From Corynebacterium epidermidicanis (lineage in GTDB: Bacteria > Actinomycetota > Actinomycetes > Mycobacteriales > Mycobacteriaceae): DNA of 64,000 nt. The position numbers and the translations under genes were made by a program. Positions 48,795 through 57,362 of this stretch are shown here, piece by piece (the stretch's first letter is position 1; each line of letters opens with the position of its first letter). The stretch is taken from assembly GCF_001021025.1 (NCBI RefSeq), contig NZ_CP011541.1:1-64000 (forward strand), in the 5' to 3' direction. The notes below the pieces were generated by a model. The model saw only the letters and a program-made list of their open reading frames with translations, did no database searches and was not told the DNA's origin.

Positions 48795-48836
48795 TCCTCC
48801 AACTGAGATGTTTTCTCCTCCAACTGAGATGTTTTC
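48795..48836. repeat. 21-bp tandem duplication with an inverted flank
   Basis: tcctccaactgagatgtttt plus c occurs twice in a row (48795-48815, 48816-48836). The reverse form gttggaggatt follows at about 48845-48855. It looks like the edge of a lost mobile element. The rest of 48631-48880 holds nothing I can identify. Confidence 0.6.
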
Positions 48837-48883
48837 CTTGGGGTGTTGGAGGATTTCCTAGTTGTTGGATCCCGATTTAAGAA

Positions 48884-49017
48884 TTACTCGACTAGGCCGA
48901 CGCGGATAAGGTTTCCATCAGGATCGGCAACTACGAAGGTGCGGCCGAAGACGTCATCGTAGGGTAGCTGCACAATTTGGACTTCTTTTGATTGGTGCTG
49001 CTCATTCACAGTTCCTG
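48884..49017 (-). pseudogene. 3' remnant of a VOC/glyoxalase-family gene
   Basis: The minus-strand frame ends QLPYDDVFGRTFVVADPDG then NLIRVGLVE and stop, the usual end of a vicinal-oxygen-chelate domain (FxxDPDGN). Only about 40 codons remain, cut off on the upstream side near 49017. Confidence 0.6.
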
Positions 49018-49019
49018 GT

Positions 49020-49181
49020 CAGAAATACGAACTCGGCTACACGCTCGCATCCTTAATCATGTGGTGGGATCGTCGAGTCAAAGAAGGGGTTCTCAAAGAA
49101 ACCGATAACAGTTTCACCCTCGACGAGGATTACGCCGGTAGCGTCTTCGATCAGCTTCGCCAAGGAAAGATCCAAAACTAG
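49020..49181 (+). pseudogene. 3' fragment of an unidentified gene
   Basis: The open frame reads QKYELGYTLASLIMWWDRR then VKEGVLKETDNSFTLDEDY and ends LRQGKIQN. It has no start codon or ribosome site. It is joined at 49017-49020 to the VOC remnant. I do not recognise the family. From 49182 to 49312 I see nothing. Confidence 0.4.
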
Positions 49182-49312
49182 CTTTTCCAGAATTGTTGTT
49201 CCTGCGCCCAGCACTTAAAAGCAATCGCCCATAGTAGAGGACACCACTACTACTAAACGATGGAGTACACCTCAAAAAACAGTTTTAGAATTACTGTCAG
49301 AGTCAGAAGGCG

Positions 49313-49684
49313 TTGGCACAGATGGCCGCAGCCCTAGCCGCTAAGCACGCCGGTGACCGGATCGAGATCCACTCCGCCGGCACGACACCCGGCACGAAGC
49401 TCAACCCCCAGTCCGTCGAGGTTATCGCCGAGGCCGGTGCCGACATGTCCGCAGGCCACCCTAAGGGTGTAGATCCACAACTGTTGCACGAGGTCGACCG
49501 CGTGATCATCCTGGGAGGTGATGCCCAGCTGGAGCTACCCGACGGTGCCCGCGGTACGTGCGAGCGGTGGGTGACTGACGAGCCGTCCCAGCGTGGCATC
49601 GAGGGCCTGGAGCGCATGCGTCTGGTCCGTGACGACATCGACGCCCGGGTGCGCCGGCTCATCGCCGAGCTGCTCGAGAACTGA
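49313..49684 (+). pseudogene. 5'-truncated arsenate reductase / LMW phosphatase-like
   Basis: The frame reads [20 protein letters not shown], then [20 protein letters not shown], and ends RLIAELLEN. This is the thiol/disulfide ArsC family seen next to arsR and efflux genes in corynebacteria. The missing N-terminus carries the catalytic CxxNxGRSQ loop; the sequence joins foreign DNA directly before QMAA. It should therefore be inactive, though TTG 49313 could start a product. Confidence 0.8.
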
Positions 49685-49700
49685 CCGCCCCACCTGACAC

Positions 49701-49740
49701 CACCAACGACCCCGCGCGAATTCGCGCGGGGTCGTTGGTG
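49701..49740. terminator. 40-bp perfect palindrome, bidirectional terminator candidate
   Basis: caccaacgaccccgcgcgaa (49701-49720) is followed by its exact reverse complement (49721-49740), centred on GAATTC. It lies between the ArsC remnant and the convergent permease operon. There is no T run, so termination is probable but not proven. Confidence 0.6.
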
Positions 49741-49806
49741 TCTGCACCGGCTGTCAGCTCCTCGTCCGAGGGCCAGACACGCTGGTAGAGACCGGGATGT
49801 GTCGGG

Positions 49807-49944
49807 TTAGGACGTAGCCTGCGGGTGCTGCTCCTCCTGGTCACTGGTGGTCTCAGTGGTGTCGGTGTTGTCGTCGGCGACGATCTCGACCCCGCAGCAG
49901 TCGGAGGTGGAGTTTTTCTTGGTAAACAGGTCCTTGAAACCCAT
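49807..49944 (-). CDS. 45-residue acidic protein with Cys-Cys motif
   Basis: MGFKDLFTKKNSTSDCCGVE then IVADDNTDTTETTSDQEEQH and PQATS. ATG 49944 follows GAAAGGACACACTCTC. The only cysteines are the adjacent pair in DCCGVEIV. It is last in the arsR-permease operon, 32 bases after the permease. A thiolate pair could bind arsenite or deliver it to the permease; this is inference. Confidence 0.65.
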   Translation of the reverse strand: MGFKDLFTKKNSTSDCCGVEIVADDNTDTTETTSDQEEQHPQATS

Positions 49945-49976
49945 GAGAGTGTGTCCTTTCGGTAGGGGTACGTGGT

Positions 49977-50864
49977 TTAGAGGATGATCGTCATCGCGTA
50001 GCCGGCCAGCATGGCCGCCAGCAGAATGGTGATCACGAAGGTGGCCAACAGTTTCGGTTTGAACACCGCCGCCAACATGGAGACCTCCGGCGGAGAGGCC
50101 CCCGCCCCGCCGATCATCATCGCGAAGATCGGGCCGATGGCCACCCCGGCACCCGATAAAGCCAGGGCGACCGGCAGCATCGTCTCGAGTCGGACATACA
50201 GCGGGATACCGATCACCGCAGCCAGTGGAATCAGCCACCAGACGTTTCCACCGGCCATAAATCCCAGGCCGTCTTCGGGCACGACCCCGTAGATGAATGC
50301 ACCGATGGCCACGCCGATGATCATCGGAAGGAGCATGGGGCGAAGATCGTCCCATGCCTGACGGATAGCTGCCGGGGTTTCTTGTTTGATCCCACGCCAC
50401 GGGGTCCCGTCCAGCTGGGGCCCGCCCTTGACCTTGACCTTGCGCAGCTGGTCTTCCATGCCCAGCGCGGTCCAGGCCCAGGGTGCTCCCAACGCTAGCA
50501 GCACCATGATCACCGCGTAGCTGATCGCGACCTGCCAGGTAAAGATCAGCCAGATCCCGCCGACGATAACCGGGTTGAGCAGCGGCGAAGCGATCAGGTA
50601 GGTCACGGTGGTACGAAAGGCCACCCCGGCTTTGAGCATGCTGACAAACATCGGGATCGTCGAACAGGAACAAAACGGAGTGATCGCCCCCAACGCCAGT
50701 CCCTTGACCTGACCGGGAACCGCTCCACCAGCCATCCAGCTCTGCAACCGCTCCGGGCCGAAGCGCCGGTTGATCAACGCGACCGCATAGGAGATCACCA
50801 GAAACAGCAGGAGCAGTTCGACCAGGAGGACAGTGAACGTGCCGAGCGCGCTAATCAGCATCAA
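49977..50864 (-). CDS. Permease of the DUF318/ArsP family
   Basis: 295 residues with about eight membrane helices. The motif AITPFCSCSTIPMFVSMLKA, with its cysteine pair, and SPLLNPVIVGG mark PF03773. Members include ArsP, which exports trivalent organoarsenicals, and others of unknown substrate. It overlaps the ArsR-type gene by 14 bases, so it is expressed under that repressor. Confidence 0.88.
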   Translation of the reverse strand: MMLISALGTFTVLLVELLLLFLVISYAVALINRRFGPERLQSWMAGGAVPGQVKGLALGAITPFCSCSTIPMFVSMLKAGVAFRTTVTYLIASPLLNPVIVGGIWLIFTWQVAISYAVIMVLLALGAPWAWTALGMEDQLRKVKVKGGPQLDGTPWRGIKQETPAAIRQAWDDLRPMLLPMIIGVAIGAFIYGVVPEDGLGFMAGGNVWWLIPLAAVIGIPLYVRLETMLPVALALSGAGVAIGPIFAMMIGGAGASPPEVSMLAAVFKPKLLATFVITILLAAMLAGYAMTIIL

Positions 50865-51240
50865 CGACCTCGTTTCTCAGGGAGGTGTCCGTGCAGCAGG
50901 CGCGTTGTCCCTCCGGCGTCAACGTCGCCAGGTGCGCCAGCCAGCGCACCGGATCAGCCAGCTGAGCACAACACACCGAATTCAGCGTGGCACGACCCCT
51001 CGGCTCCGAGTCCACCAGTCCGGCCTTGCGCAGGGCAGCCAGATGATGGCTGACCAACGCCTGACTCATCCCGGTGGCCTCATGGAGCTGGCGGTTGGTC
51101 ATCGACGTCTCCGCCAAGGTGAGCAGGATTGTCAACCGGTTTTCATCCGACAGCGCGGCCAGTGTGGGTACGAGTAACTGGGCTCGCTCGGCGGGACTGA
51201 GATCCGACGCGGGGATGGATAAGGAAATCTCTGTAAGCAT
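50851..51240 (-). CDS. arsR: ArsR-family metal(loid)-responsive repressor
   Basis: 129 residues. The winged HTH is ALSDENRLTILLTLAE.. MTNRQLHEATGMSQALVSHH then LAALRKAGLVDSEPRGR. Cysteines occur as NSVCCAQL and RACCTDT, two adjacent pairs that could sense As(III) or Sb(III). Likely autorepressor of the permease operon; the operator should lie at about 51241-51290. Confidence 0.9.
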   Translation of the reverse strand: MLTEISLSIPASDLSPAERAQLLVPTLAALSDENRLTILLTLAETSMTNRQLHEATGMSQALVSHHLAALRKAGLVDSEPRGRATLNSVCCAQLADPVRWLAHLATLTPEGQRACCTDTSLRNEVVDAD

Positions 51241-51343
51241 ACTCCGATATTAACAAGCGGCGACTTGTATTTCAAGCGATAGTTTAAACGTCGGAAAAGG
51301 GGCCCCTTCCGGCCTTTTCCGAGTGTCGCACTTCTAAGGAAGT

Positions 51344-51886
51344 GAGACCACTGTTGGCGGGCAGATTCCCTCTGACTTCAACTCGGCGATTGCCCTGGCT
51401 AGGGAGGGTGCTTTATCGGTGTTGATCACCCGCGGGAACCCGGTTATCGTGTTCGACCTCAGGGTCTTGGCCAGGAAACGCTTCGCTGCGGCCACGTTCT
51501 GCTTCGGGGAGAGGTAAAAGGTCCAGGGTCTGGCCACCGGCGGTGATCGCCCGATAGAGGTAGCACCACCTGCCGCCGACCCGGATATAGGTCTCATCCA
51601 CCCGCCAGGAACTGGCCTGCCAGTCGGGTACCTGTCGGTACCACCGTGTTTGCTTGTCCAGCTCAGGGGCGTATTTCTGGGCCCAGTGGTAGATCGTGGT
51701 GTGATCGACTGGCACGCCCCGCTGAAGTCATCATTTCCTCCAGATCGCGGTAGCGCACCCCGTAGCGGCAGTACCACCGCACTGCTCACAGAATGATGTC
51801 ACGGGGAAATGGCGACCCGAGAAGATATCCATGGCTGTGATTGTTTCACGTCGATCTTCCTACTGCCCCAACTTTGCAACAGCACT
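51344..51886 (-). mobile_element. IS6-family element fragment, copy A (transposase pseudogene)
   Basis: The right end has gccccaactttgcaacagcac (51866-51886), the IS6-type terminal repeat in reverse. The transposase starts at ATG 51832 (MDIFSGRHFP) and contains HTTIYHWAQKYAPELD, SSWRVDETYIRVGGRWCYLY (first Asp) and PRVINTDKAPSLARAIAELK, but in three different frames, with a TGA where tryptophan is expected. It is cut after CPPTV, so the last third is missing. Resembles IS1628-type elements of corynebacteria. Confidence 0.8.
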
Positions 51887-51889
51887 GAT

Positions 51890-52181
51890 TCGAGGAATCG
51901 ACCTTGATGGGATCATCCAAGGTGCGCACCCCGACCTCACGCTCCTGAAGGTCATGGATCAGGTTGAGTGTGTCACGGACGGTGCGGCCCAGCCGGTCGA
52001 GGGTGTGGACGACGATGACATCTCCCGCGCGGGCTTGCTGGAGTCCGGGCCGATTCGTGGTGGATCCGGATTTCTTGTCGACGTAGATGTATTTATCCGC
52101 AACACCTTCTTTGCGGAGCGCGTCGATCTGACGGTCGGGGTCTTGTTTTGCGGTGGAAACCCGGGCGTAACCAATATCCAT
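51890..52181 (-). pseudogene. N-terminal stub of a serine resolvase/invertase
   Basis: MDIGYARVSTAKQDPDRQID.. DKKSGSTTNRPGLQQARAG.. VVHTLDRLGRTVRDTLNL has the catalytic serine (ARVS) and the arginine motif of small serine recombinases. It ends where the IS6 fragment begins (51886), so the C-terminal DNA-binding part is lost. Probably from a Tn3-like transposon or a plasmid. Confidence 0.85.
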
Positions 52182-52531
52182 GACCCACAGCGTGCCGGAA
52201 GTCTATTCTGCAGCAGGTTTCGCGAGTCAATTCGTTGGAATAGCTTGTGGAACAGTCCTCTCCTGGGACTATGTATTTTCAATTGGTTTCCTTAAGGGCG
52301 TCTCACTTCCTTTGAAGTGGGACACCTTGATTGGTACGTGGGCCGCCACTGGCCTGGGCCGGAAGCTGCCGGCAATAGCCCTCACCTTTAAATCACGTCG
52401 GGAACACCGCCAACTAGGCAGCAGCTTCCTTCCTGCGCAGTGAAGGCCTCAGCCTGAAGGTGCAGACGATCTCTGGCAACGACGCCACCCCATGTTGAAG
52501 TTAGTTCAGTAATAGCTGTATAGTTCAGCAC
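52182..52531. other. Non-coding or unrecognised region before cmtR
   Basis: This region has no frame with a credible start or family. It contains a short inverted repeat ctcacttcctttgaagtggg near 52301-52320, related to cacttctaaggaagtgag at about 51330. That suggests related element edges on both sides of the resolvase/IS6 block. The cmtR promoter should lie at about 52490-52525 (tagctgtatagttcag). Confidence 0.4.
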
Positions 52532-52891
52532 ATGCTGACTATTGCTTCTCGTCTAGACGTGATGAACCGGTTGGGTCGGGCCATGGCGGATCCGACTCGT
52601 TCCCGCATTCTCCTGACGCTGCTGGAGGGGCCGGCCTACCCGGCCGCTCTCGCCCAGGATCTGGAACTGACGCGCTCGAACGTGTCGAACCATCTCGCTT
52701 GCCTGAGGGACTGCGGAATTGTTGTCGCCGAACCGCAGGGGCGACAGACCCGCTACGAGCTCGTTGATGCTCATCTGGCGCAGGCGTTGAACGCGTTGCT
52801 GGATATCACCCTGGCCGTCGATGACAACGCCGAATGCATCGACGCCGGATGCGCCGTACCTGGGTGTGTCACTGGACAGGAGAGTGCGTAG
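52532..52891 (+). CDS. cmtR: CmtR-like Cd/Pb-sensing ArsR-family repressor
   Basis: 119 residues. The HTH is ADPTRSRILLTLLEG.. LELTRSNVSNHLACLRDCGI. The cysteines in LACLRDCG match the two CmtR metal ligands in the recognition helix, and the C-terminal DDNAECIDAGCAVPGC supplies a third. CmtR releases DNA on binding Cd2+ or Pb2+. The stop overlaps the CadD GTG by one base, so it controls that gene. Confidence 0.9.
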   Translation: MLTIASRLDVMNRLGRAMADPTRSRILLTLLEGPAYPAALAQDLELTRSNVSNHLACLRDCGIVVAEPQGRQTRYELVDAHLAQALNALLDITLAVDDNAECIDAGCAVPGCVTGQESA

Positions 52892-53487
52892 TGGTAACCG
52901 GTCTACTGTCGGCGATTGGTCTGTTTATCGCCACCAATATCGACGACATCATCGTGCTCTCGCTGTTTTTTGCCCGCGGGGCGGGGCAAAAAGGGACCAC
53001 GCTTCGGATTCTGGCTGGTCAGTACCTCGGCTTCATGGGCATCCTCGCGGCCGCAGTCCTGGTCATGCTGGGGGCAGGAGCATTCCTACCTGCTGAGGCG
53101 ATCCCGTACTTCGGACTAATTCCCCTGGCCCTGGGACTATGGGCGGCCTGGCAGGCCTGGCGAAGCGATGATGACGACGATGATGATGCGAAGATCGCCG
53201 GGAAAAAGGTGGGTGTGCTGACCGTCGCCGGTGTGACGTTTGCCAACGGTGGCGACAATATCGGCGTCTACGTTCCGGTCTTCCTCAACGTGGACACTGC
53301 CGACGTCATCATCTACTGCATCGTTTTCCTCGTCCTGGTGGCAGGCCTGGTCCTGCTGGCAAAGTTCGTGGCCACCCGCCCGCCCATCGCAGAAGTCCTT
53401 GAGCGCTGGGAGCACGTGCTGTTCCCGATCGTCCTGATCGGCCTGGGCATCTTCATCCTCGTCAGCGGCGGCGCCTTCGGCCTCTAA
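52891..53487 (+). CDS. cadD: CadD-family cadmium resistance transporter
   Basis: 198 residues from GTG 52891 (CAGGAGAGTGCGTA upstream). About five to six membrane segments, starting LLSAIGLFIATNIDDIIVLS, with VTFANGGDNIGVYVPVF in the middle: two Asp-rich helices of the LysE/CadD superfamily. A cytoplasmic loop is a run of aspartates (RSDDDDDDDAK) at about residue 90, a likely metal-attracting loop. Exports Cd2+. Confidence 0.9.
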   Translation: MVTGLLSAIGLFIATNIDDIIVLSLFFARGAGQKGTTLRILAGQYLGFMGILAAAVLVMLGAGAFLPAEAIPYFGLIPLALGLWAAWQAWRSDDDDDDDAKIAGKKVGVLTVAGVTFANGGDNIGVYVPVFLNVDTADVIIYCIVFLVLVAGLVLLAKFVATRPPIAEVLERWEHVLFPIVLIGLGIFILVSGGAFGL

Positions 53488-53502
53488 TAGGCCCATGCCG
53501 AG

Positions 53503-53612
53503 TGAACTGACCCCCATTTTCTGGACTGGGTTAATTCTAAATGGTTAGGGTCTTTGCGAGGGCCTGGTTCCGATACTGCATCGGTGCCAGGCCCTTGAAT
53601 CGTTCTTGGAAT
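53503..53612 (-). mobile_element. 3' end of an IS3-family element
   Basis: The end tgaactgacccccattttct (53507-53526) is followed on the minus strand by a frame ending RFKGLAPMQYRNQALAKTLT-I-stop, a typical OrfB C-terminus. It is cut at 53612 by the IS6 fragment B. The same terminal sequence recurs at 63304-63330. Confidence 0.7.
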
Positions 53613-54186
53613 GGTGCTGTTGCAAAGTTGGGCGGAGAGCAGCGAAGACTCAGTTTCTCATTCCCTGATGGCCGCTGCGTGTGGGCGTTGTTAGGCCGTC
53701 TCGAAGACTCAGTTGACGATCACCGCGTCCGGGTTCGGTTGCCCGTAGGCAAACATCGTGCCTTGCCCTTTCCGCAATGAGTGCATCGCCTCCATCCCTT
53801 TCAACGTCCGATATGCAGATGTCCGGTTCTTAAACGCGTCTTTCGGCCCGAGGGTCCGCTTCAGCCGACCATGGTCGCCTTCCAGGATGTTGTTGAGGTA
53901 TTTCACCTGCCGGTGTTCCACTGTTGGCGGGCAGATTCCCTCTGACTTCAACTCGGCGATTGCCCTGGCTAGGGAGGGTGCTTTATCGGTGTTGATCACT
54001 CTGGGATACCTGGCTGGCGCATTGGATCTGAGGGCCTTGGCCAGGAAACGTTTCGCTGCGGCCACGTTCTGCTTCGGGGAGAGGTAAAAGGTCCAGGGTC
54101 TGGCCACCGGCGGTGATCGCCCGATAGAGGTAGCACCACCTGCCGCCGACCCGGATATAGGTCTCATCCACCCGCCAGGAACTGGC
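53613..54186 (-). mobile_element. IS6-family element fragment, copy B (transposase pseudogene)
   Basis: The left end ggtgctgttgcaaagttggg (53613-53632) is the IS6-type terminal repeat. The minus-strand frame contains EHRQVKYLNNILEGDHGRLK (catalytic Glu region), TLGPKDAFKNRTSAYRTLKG and ends NPDAVIVN. The 5' half breaks off at 54186 inside DETYIR, after the same ggaccttttacc frameshift seen in copy A. Neither copy can make a transposase. Confidence 0.82.
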
Positions 54187-54204
54187 CGGTGGGCAGAGAC
54201 AAAG

Positions 54205-54242
54205 CCCTGGAATGAACTCCTGTCACCAGGGTCATTCCAGGG
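54205..54242. terminator. Hairpin left of the copper genes
   Basis: ccctggaatga (54205-54215) and tcattccaggg (54232-54242) form a perfect 11-base stem. It may terminate the minus-strand ydhK transcript, although it lies 170 bases past its end. The remaining DNA from 54243 to 54413 shows nothing I recognise. Confidence 0.45.
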
Positions 54243-54413
54243 CATATTTCCCCTGACTAAGAGAAGCAGTGACACAGAAGGTCTACCTCAGCGTGGGCCC
54301 TGTGGGCGTGCAGGTTCCGTGTGTGGCTGGTGTGCTGTGGCATGGTCGGTAGCGATTGATGACCGACTCTGGAGCGGGTGCCTTGTCTGGTCTCGCGGTT
54401 CAGGGTGGGTGGA

Positions 54414-55029
54414 CTATTCGGCGGGTTGGATCTCGCTCTCGGTGACCCACTTGTGGTTGGTCATCGTCATCCCGTCGACGGTGAGATCAACCATGTAGAC
54501 CGTCTCCTCGGTGGAGTAATCGATGGTGGCCTCAGCACCCTTCATGCCGGACATGTGCTCGGCATCCAGGACAACGCTCGCCCCGTCAGGCAGGGGGGGC
54601 CTGACCCGGATCGACCAGCTCCTCATGGACGACCCAGCGGTGGTCGGTAACCGGGGCCCCACCCTCGGTGGGGGTGTAGCTGACCGAATAGGTCGTGGTG
54701 TCAAACGCCCCGGAAATGGTGGCGGTGGCCCCGTCCATGCCGGGCATGTGGTCAGCGGTGAGGATGACCTCGGTGCCCACCGGGTACGTGGGATTCTCGG
54801 CCTCTTCAATGCCTGCCGGCGGTGCCCCGCCGTCGGCAGGGTGGTCGTGCCCGCCGTGACCTTCGTCGGCAGTGGTGGTGTCTTCCTGGTGGGTCTCGTT
54901 GGTCTCTGCGCTTGCCGTCGTGGTGCTGGTGGTGTCGGCATCGTCGGAGTTGTCGGTGGCGTCGCTGCAGGCGGTCAGCGCCAGGGTGGAGGTCAGTACC
55001 AAGGCGGCGAGGGTAATGTTGCGTTTCAT
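54414..55029 (-). pseudogene. YdhK/DUF1541-type copper-associated lipoprotein, frameshifted
   Basis: ATG 55029 follows AAAGGAACGCTC. A lipoprotein signal (LTSTLALTACSD) and an acidic, His-containing linker lead to two DUF1541 repeats: ADHMPGMDGATATISGAFDT and, in the other frame, AEHMSGMKGAEATIDYSTEE, ending TESEIQPAE. The frame is lost at a run of seven G on the plus strand (54593-54599) between the repeats. With one base corrected the gene is whole. The family is found with copper ATPases and is thought to bind metal outside the cell. It could be a real slip or a sequencing error. Confidence 0.85.
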
Positions 55030-55076
55030 GAGCGTTCCTTTCAAAGGTGGTGTGAGTTAGGGGTCGAGAGACAAGG

Positions 55077-57311
55077 TCAGTCAGTAACGGTTACGGGGGA
55101 TATCGACCCACTGTGTTCCTCCTTCCCGTCGGTCGGAGCCAGGTGAGCCGGCTCCAGACCAATGCGGCGCAACAGCTGGGCGTTCAGGGCCACCACGATG
55201 GTCGAGGCAGACATCAAGATCGCGCCCACGGCCGGGGACAGCACGAACCCGATCGAGGCGAGCACTCCGGCGGCCAGCGGCACGGCGAGGATGTTGTAGC
55301 CAGAGGCCCAGATCAGGTTCTGGATCATCTTGCGGTAGCTGGCATGGGACAGCTCGATCATCGACAGCACTGCCCGCGGGTCATCACTGGCTAGGACCAC
55401 CCCGGCAGATTCCATGGCCACATCCGTGCCGGCACCGATGGCGATACCGACCTCCGCGCGGGTCAGAGCGGGGGCATCATTGACACCGTCACCGACCATG
55501 GCCACGCTCAGGCCACGCTCCTGCAACTGGGTGACCTTGGTGTCCTTGTCCTGGGGCAGGACCTCGGCGAAGACCTCATCGATCCCCAGGTCCTTGCCCA
55601 CTGCCTGGGCCACCTGCTGCGCGTCACCGGTGATCATCGCGACCTTCACCCCGCGATCCTGCAGGGCTTTCACGGCGGCGCGGGATTCGGGGCGGATCTT
55701 GTCCTCGACGGCCACGGCACCGATGATCTGACCGTCGCGGACAATATGGAGCACGCCGGCCCCACGCCCGGTCCAGGCGCTGGTGGTGTCGGTGAGCTCG
55801 GCCGGGGTGGTGAGGTTGAACTCGCGCAGCATGTTCGGCCCACCCACGAGGATTTGGGTGCCATCGACAGTGGCCCGGATCCCGCGGCCGGAGGCGGCGG
55901 TGAAACCGGTTGCGCGCAGTGGGCGGCGTGAGGCCTCCGGGTGTGCGGCCGCGGCAGCCACGATCGCGCGGGCCACGGGGTGTTCACTATCGGCCTCCGC
56001 GGCGGCGGCCAGGGCCAGCAGGTGCCCTTCCGAAGTACCGGGCACCGGGGCGACACCGGTGACCGCGTGCGCACCCTCGGTCAAGGTGCCGGTTTTGTCG
56101 AAGAGCACCACGTCGATGGTGCGCATCCGCTCGAGCGCCATCCGGTCCTTGATGAGCACCCCGGATTTCGCGGCCCGCTCGCTGGAGATCGCAATGACCA
56201 GCGGAATCGCCAGGCCCAGGGCGTGCGGGCAGGCGATGACCAGCACCGTGACCGTGCGCACCACGGCATCGTCCGGGCTGCCGATGATGGTCCACACCAC
56301 CGCGGTGATCAGAGCGGAGATCAGCGCGAACCAGAACAATAACGCTGCCGCCCGATCCGCCAGGGCCTGGGCCCGGGAGGAGGACTCCTGGGCGTCGGCA
56401 ACCATGCGTTGGATCCCGGCCAGGGCGGTGTCCCCGCCGGTAGCCTCCACCCGGATGCGGACGGTGTTGTCGGTGGCCACGGTACCGGCGACCACCTTGT
56501 CACCGGTGTCGCGGAAGACGGGACGGGATTCGCCAGTGATCATCGCCTCATCGAATTCGGCGGCTCCGTCGAGGATGGTTCCGTCGGCCGGCACCCGGGC
56601 ACCGGCCCTCACCAGCACGACGTCGTCGACGACCAGCTTGGAGATGGCCACGGTGCGGGTGGTCCCGTCGATGACTTTCTCGGCCTCATCCGGCAGCAGG
56701 GCAGCCAGTGCGTCAAGCGCGGAGGACGCGGCCCCGAGAGCGCGCATCTCCAGCCAGTGGCCCAGCAGCATGATGGTCACCAGCAGGGCCAGCTCCCACC
56801 AGAAGTCCAGGTCAAAACCGCCCAGCCCCAGAGTGGTGACCCAGGAGGCGACAAACGCTACGGTGATGGCCATGGCGATCAGGAGCATCATCCCGGGTTG
56901 GCGGGATTTCAGTTCTTTCCATCCGCCCTTAAGGAAAGGCGTTCCGCCGTAGACGAAGATGATCGTGCCCAGCACCGGGGGGATCCAGGTGGATCCAGGG
57001 AATGCCGGGAGATGGTAGCCGAGCAGGTGGGCGACCATGGGGCTGAAAATAACGACGGGAATGGACAGAATCAGCGACCACCAGAAGCGGCCCCGAAACA
57101 TTGCGGTGCTGTGTCCGGCGTGTTCGCCGTGACCATGAACGTGGTGGTCTTCGTCCAGGGCGGAGTGCGGGTGATCGTGGGGCATCGCCTGGCCGTGGGT
57201 GTCGGCATCCGCGTGGTGTTCGTGGCTGGCATGATCCGGGTGGTGGGTGTGGTCTGTTTCCGGAGCGGGGTGATCACTATGGTGATCGCCGGAATGATGG
57301 GGAGTGCTCAT
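55077..57311 (-). CDS. copB: CopB-type copper-exporting P1B ATPase
   Basis: 744 residues from ATG 57311 (GAAAGGAACGTC upstream). The N-terminus is histidine-rich (about residues 4-65: HHSGDHHSDH.. HEHHADADTHG) with no CxxC domain. Membrane motif VIACPHALGLAIPL has CPH rather than CPC, which defines the CopB (P1B-3) group linked to Cu2+/Cu+ export. Phosphorylation site LFDKTGTLTEGAHAVTG, actuator ITGESRPVF, and hinge MVGDGVNDAPALTRAEVG are present. Operon with copZ upstream and ydhK downstream. Confidence 0.95.
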   Translation of the reverse strand: MSTPHHSGDHHSDHPAPETDHTHHPDHASHEHHADADTHGQAMPHDHPHSALDEDHHVHGHGEHAGHSTAMFRGRFWWSLILSIPVVIFSPMVAHLLGYHLPAFPGSTWIPPVLGTIIFVYGGTPFLKGGWKELKSRQPGMMLLIAMAITVAFVASWVTTLGLGGFDLDFWWELALLVTIMLLGHWLEMRALGAASSALDALAALLPDEAEKVIDGTTRTVAISKLVVDDVVLVRAGARVPADGTILDGAAEFDEAMITGESRPVFRDTGDKVVAGTVATDNTVRIRVEATGGDTALAGIQRMVADAQESSSRAQALADRAAALLFWFALISALITAVVWTIIGSPDDAVVRTVTVLVIACPHALGLAIPLVIAISSERAAKSGVLIKDRMALERMRTIDVVLFDKTGTLTEGAHAVTGVAPVPGTSEGHLLALAAAAEADSEHPVARAIVAAAAAHPEASRRPLRATGFTAASGRGIRATVDGTQILVGGPNMLREFNLTTPAELTDTTSAWTGRGAGVLHIVRDGQIIGAVAVEDKIRPESRAAVKALQDRGVKVAMITGDAQQVAQAVGKDLGIDEVFAEVLPQDKDTKVTQLQERGLSVAMVGDGVNDAPALTRAEVGIAIGAGTDVAMESAGVVLASDDPRAVLSMIELSHASYRKMIQNLIWASGYNILAVPLAAGVLASIGFVLSPAVGAILMSASTIVVALNAQLLRRIGLEPAHLAPTDGKEEHSGSISPVTVTD

Positions 57312-57362
57312 GACGTTCCTTTCGCTCAACTCGGTCGGGGTCGAGATGATGGGTAGAACTGA

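Noticed and set aside
51843..51852. parS-like half site (tgtttcacgt)
   Set aside because: Only one arm of the 16-base palindrome is present and it lies in an IS fragment; no full parS site was seen in the window.
56409..57356. Plus-strand open frames through the copper ATPase gene
   Set aside because: They are antisense shadows of a complete P1B ATPase with all motifs.
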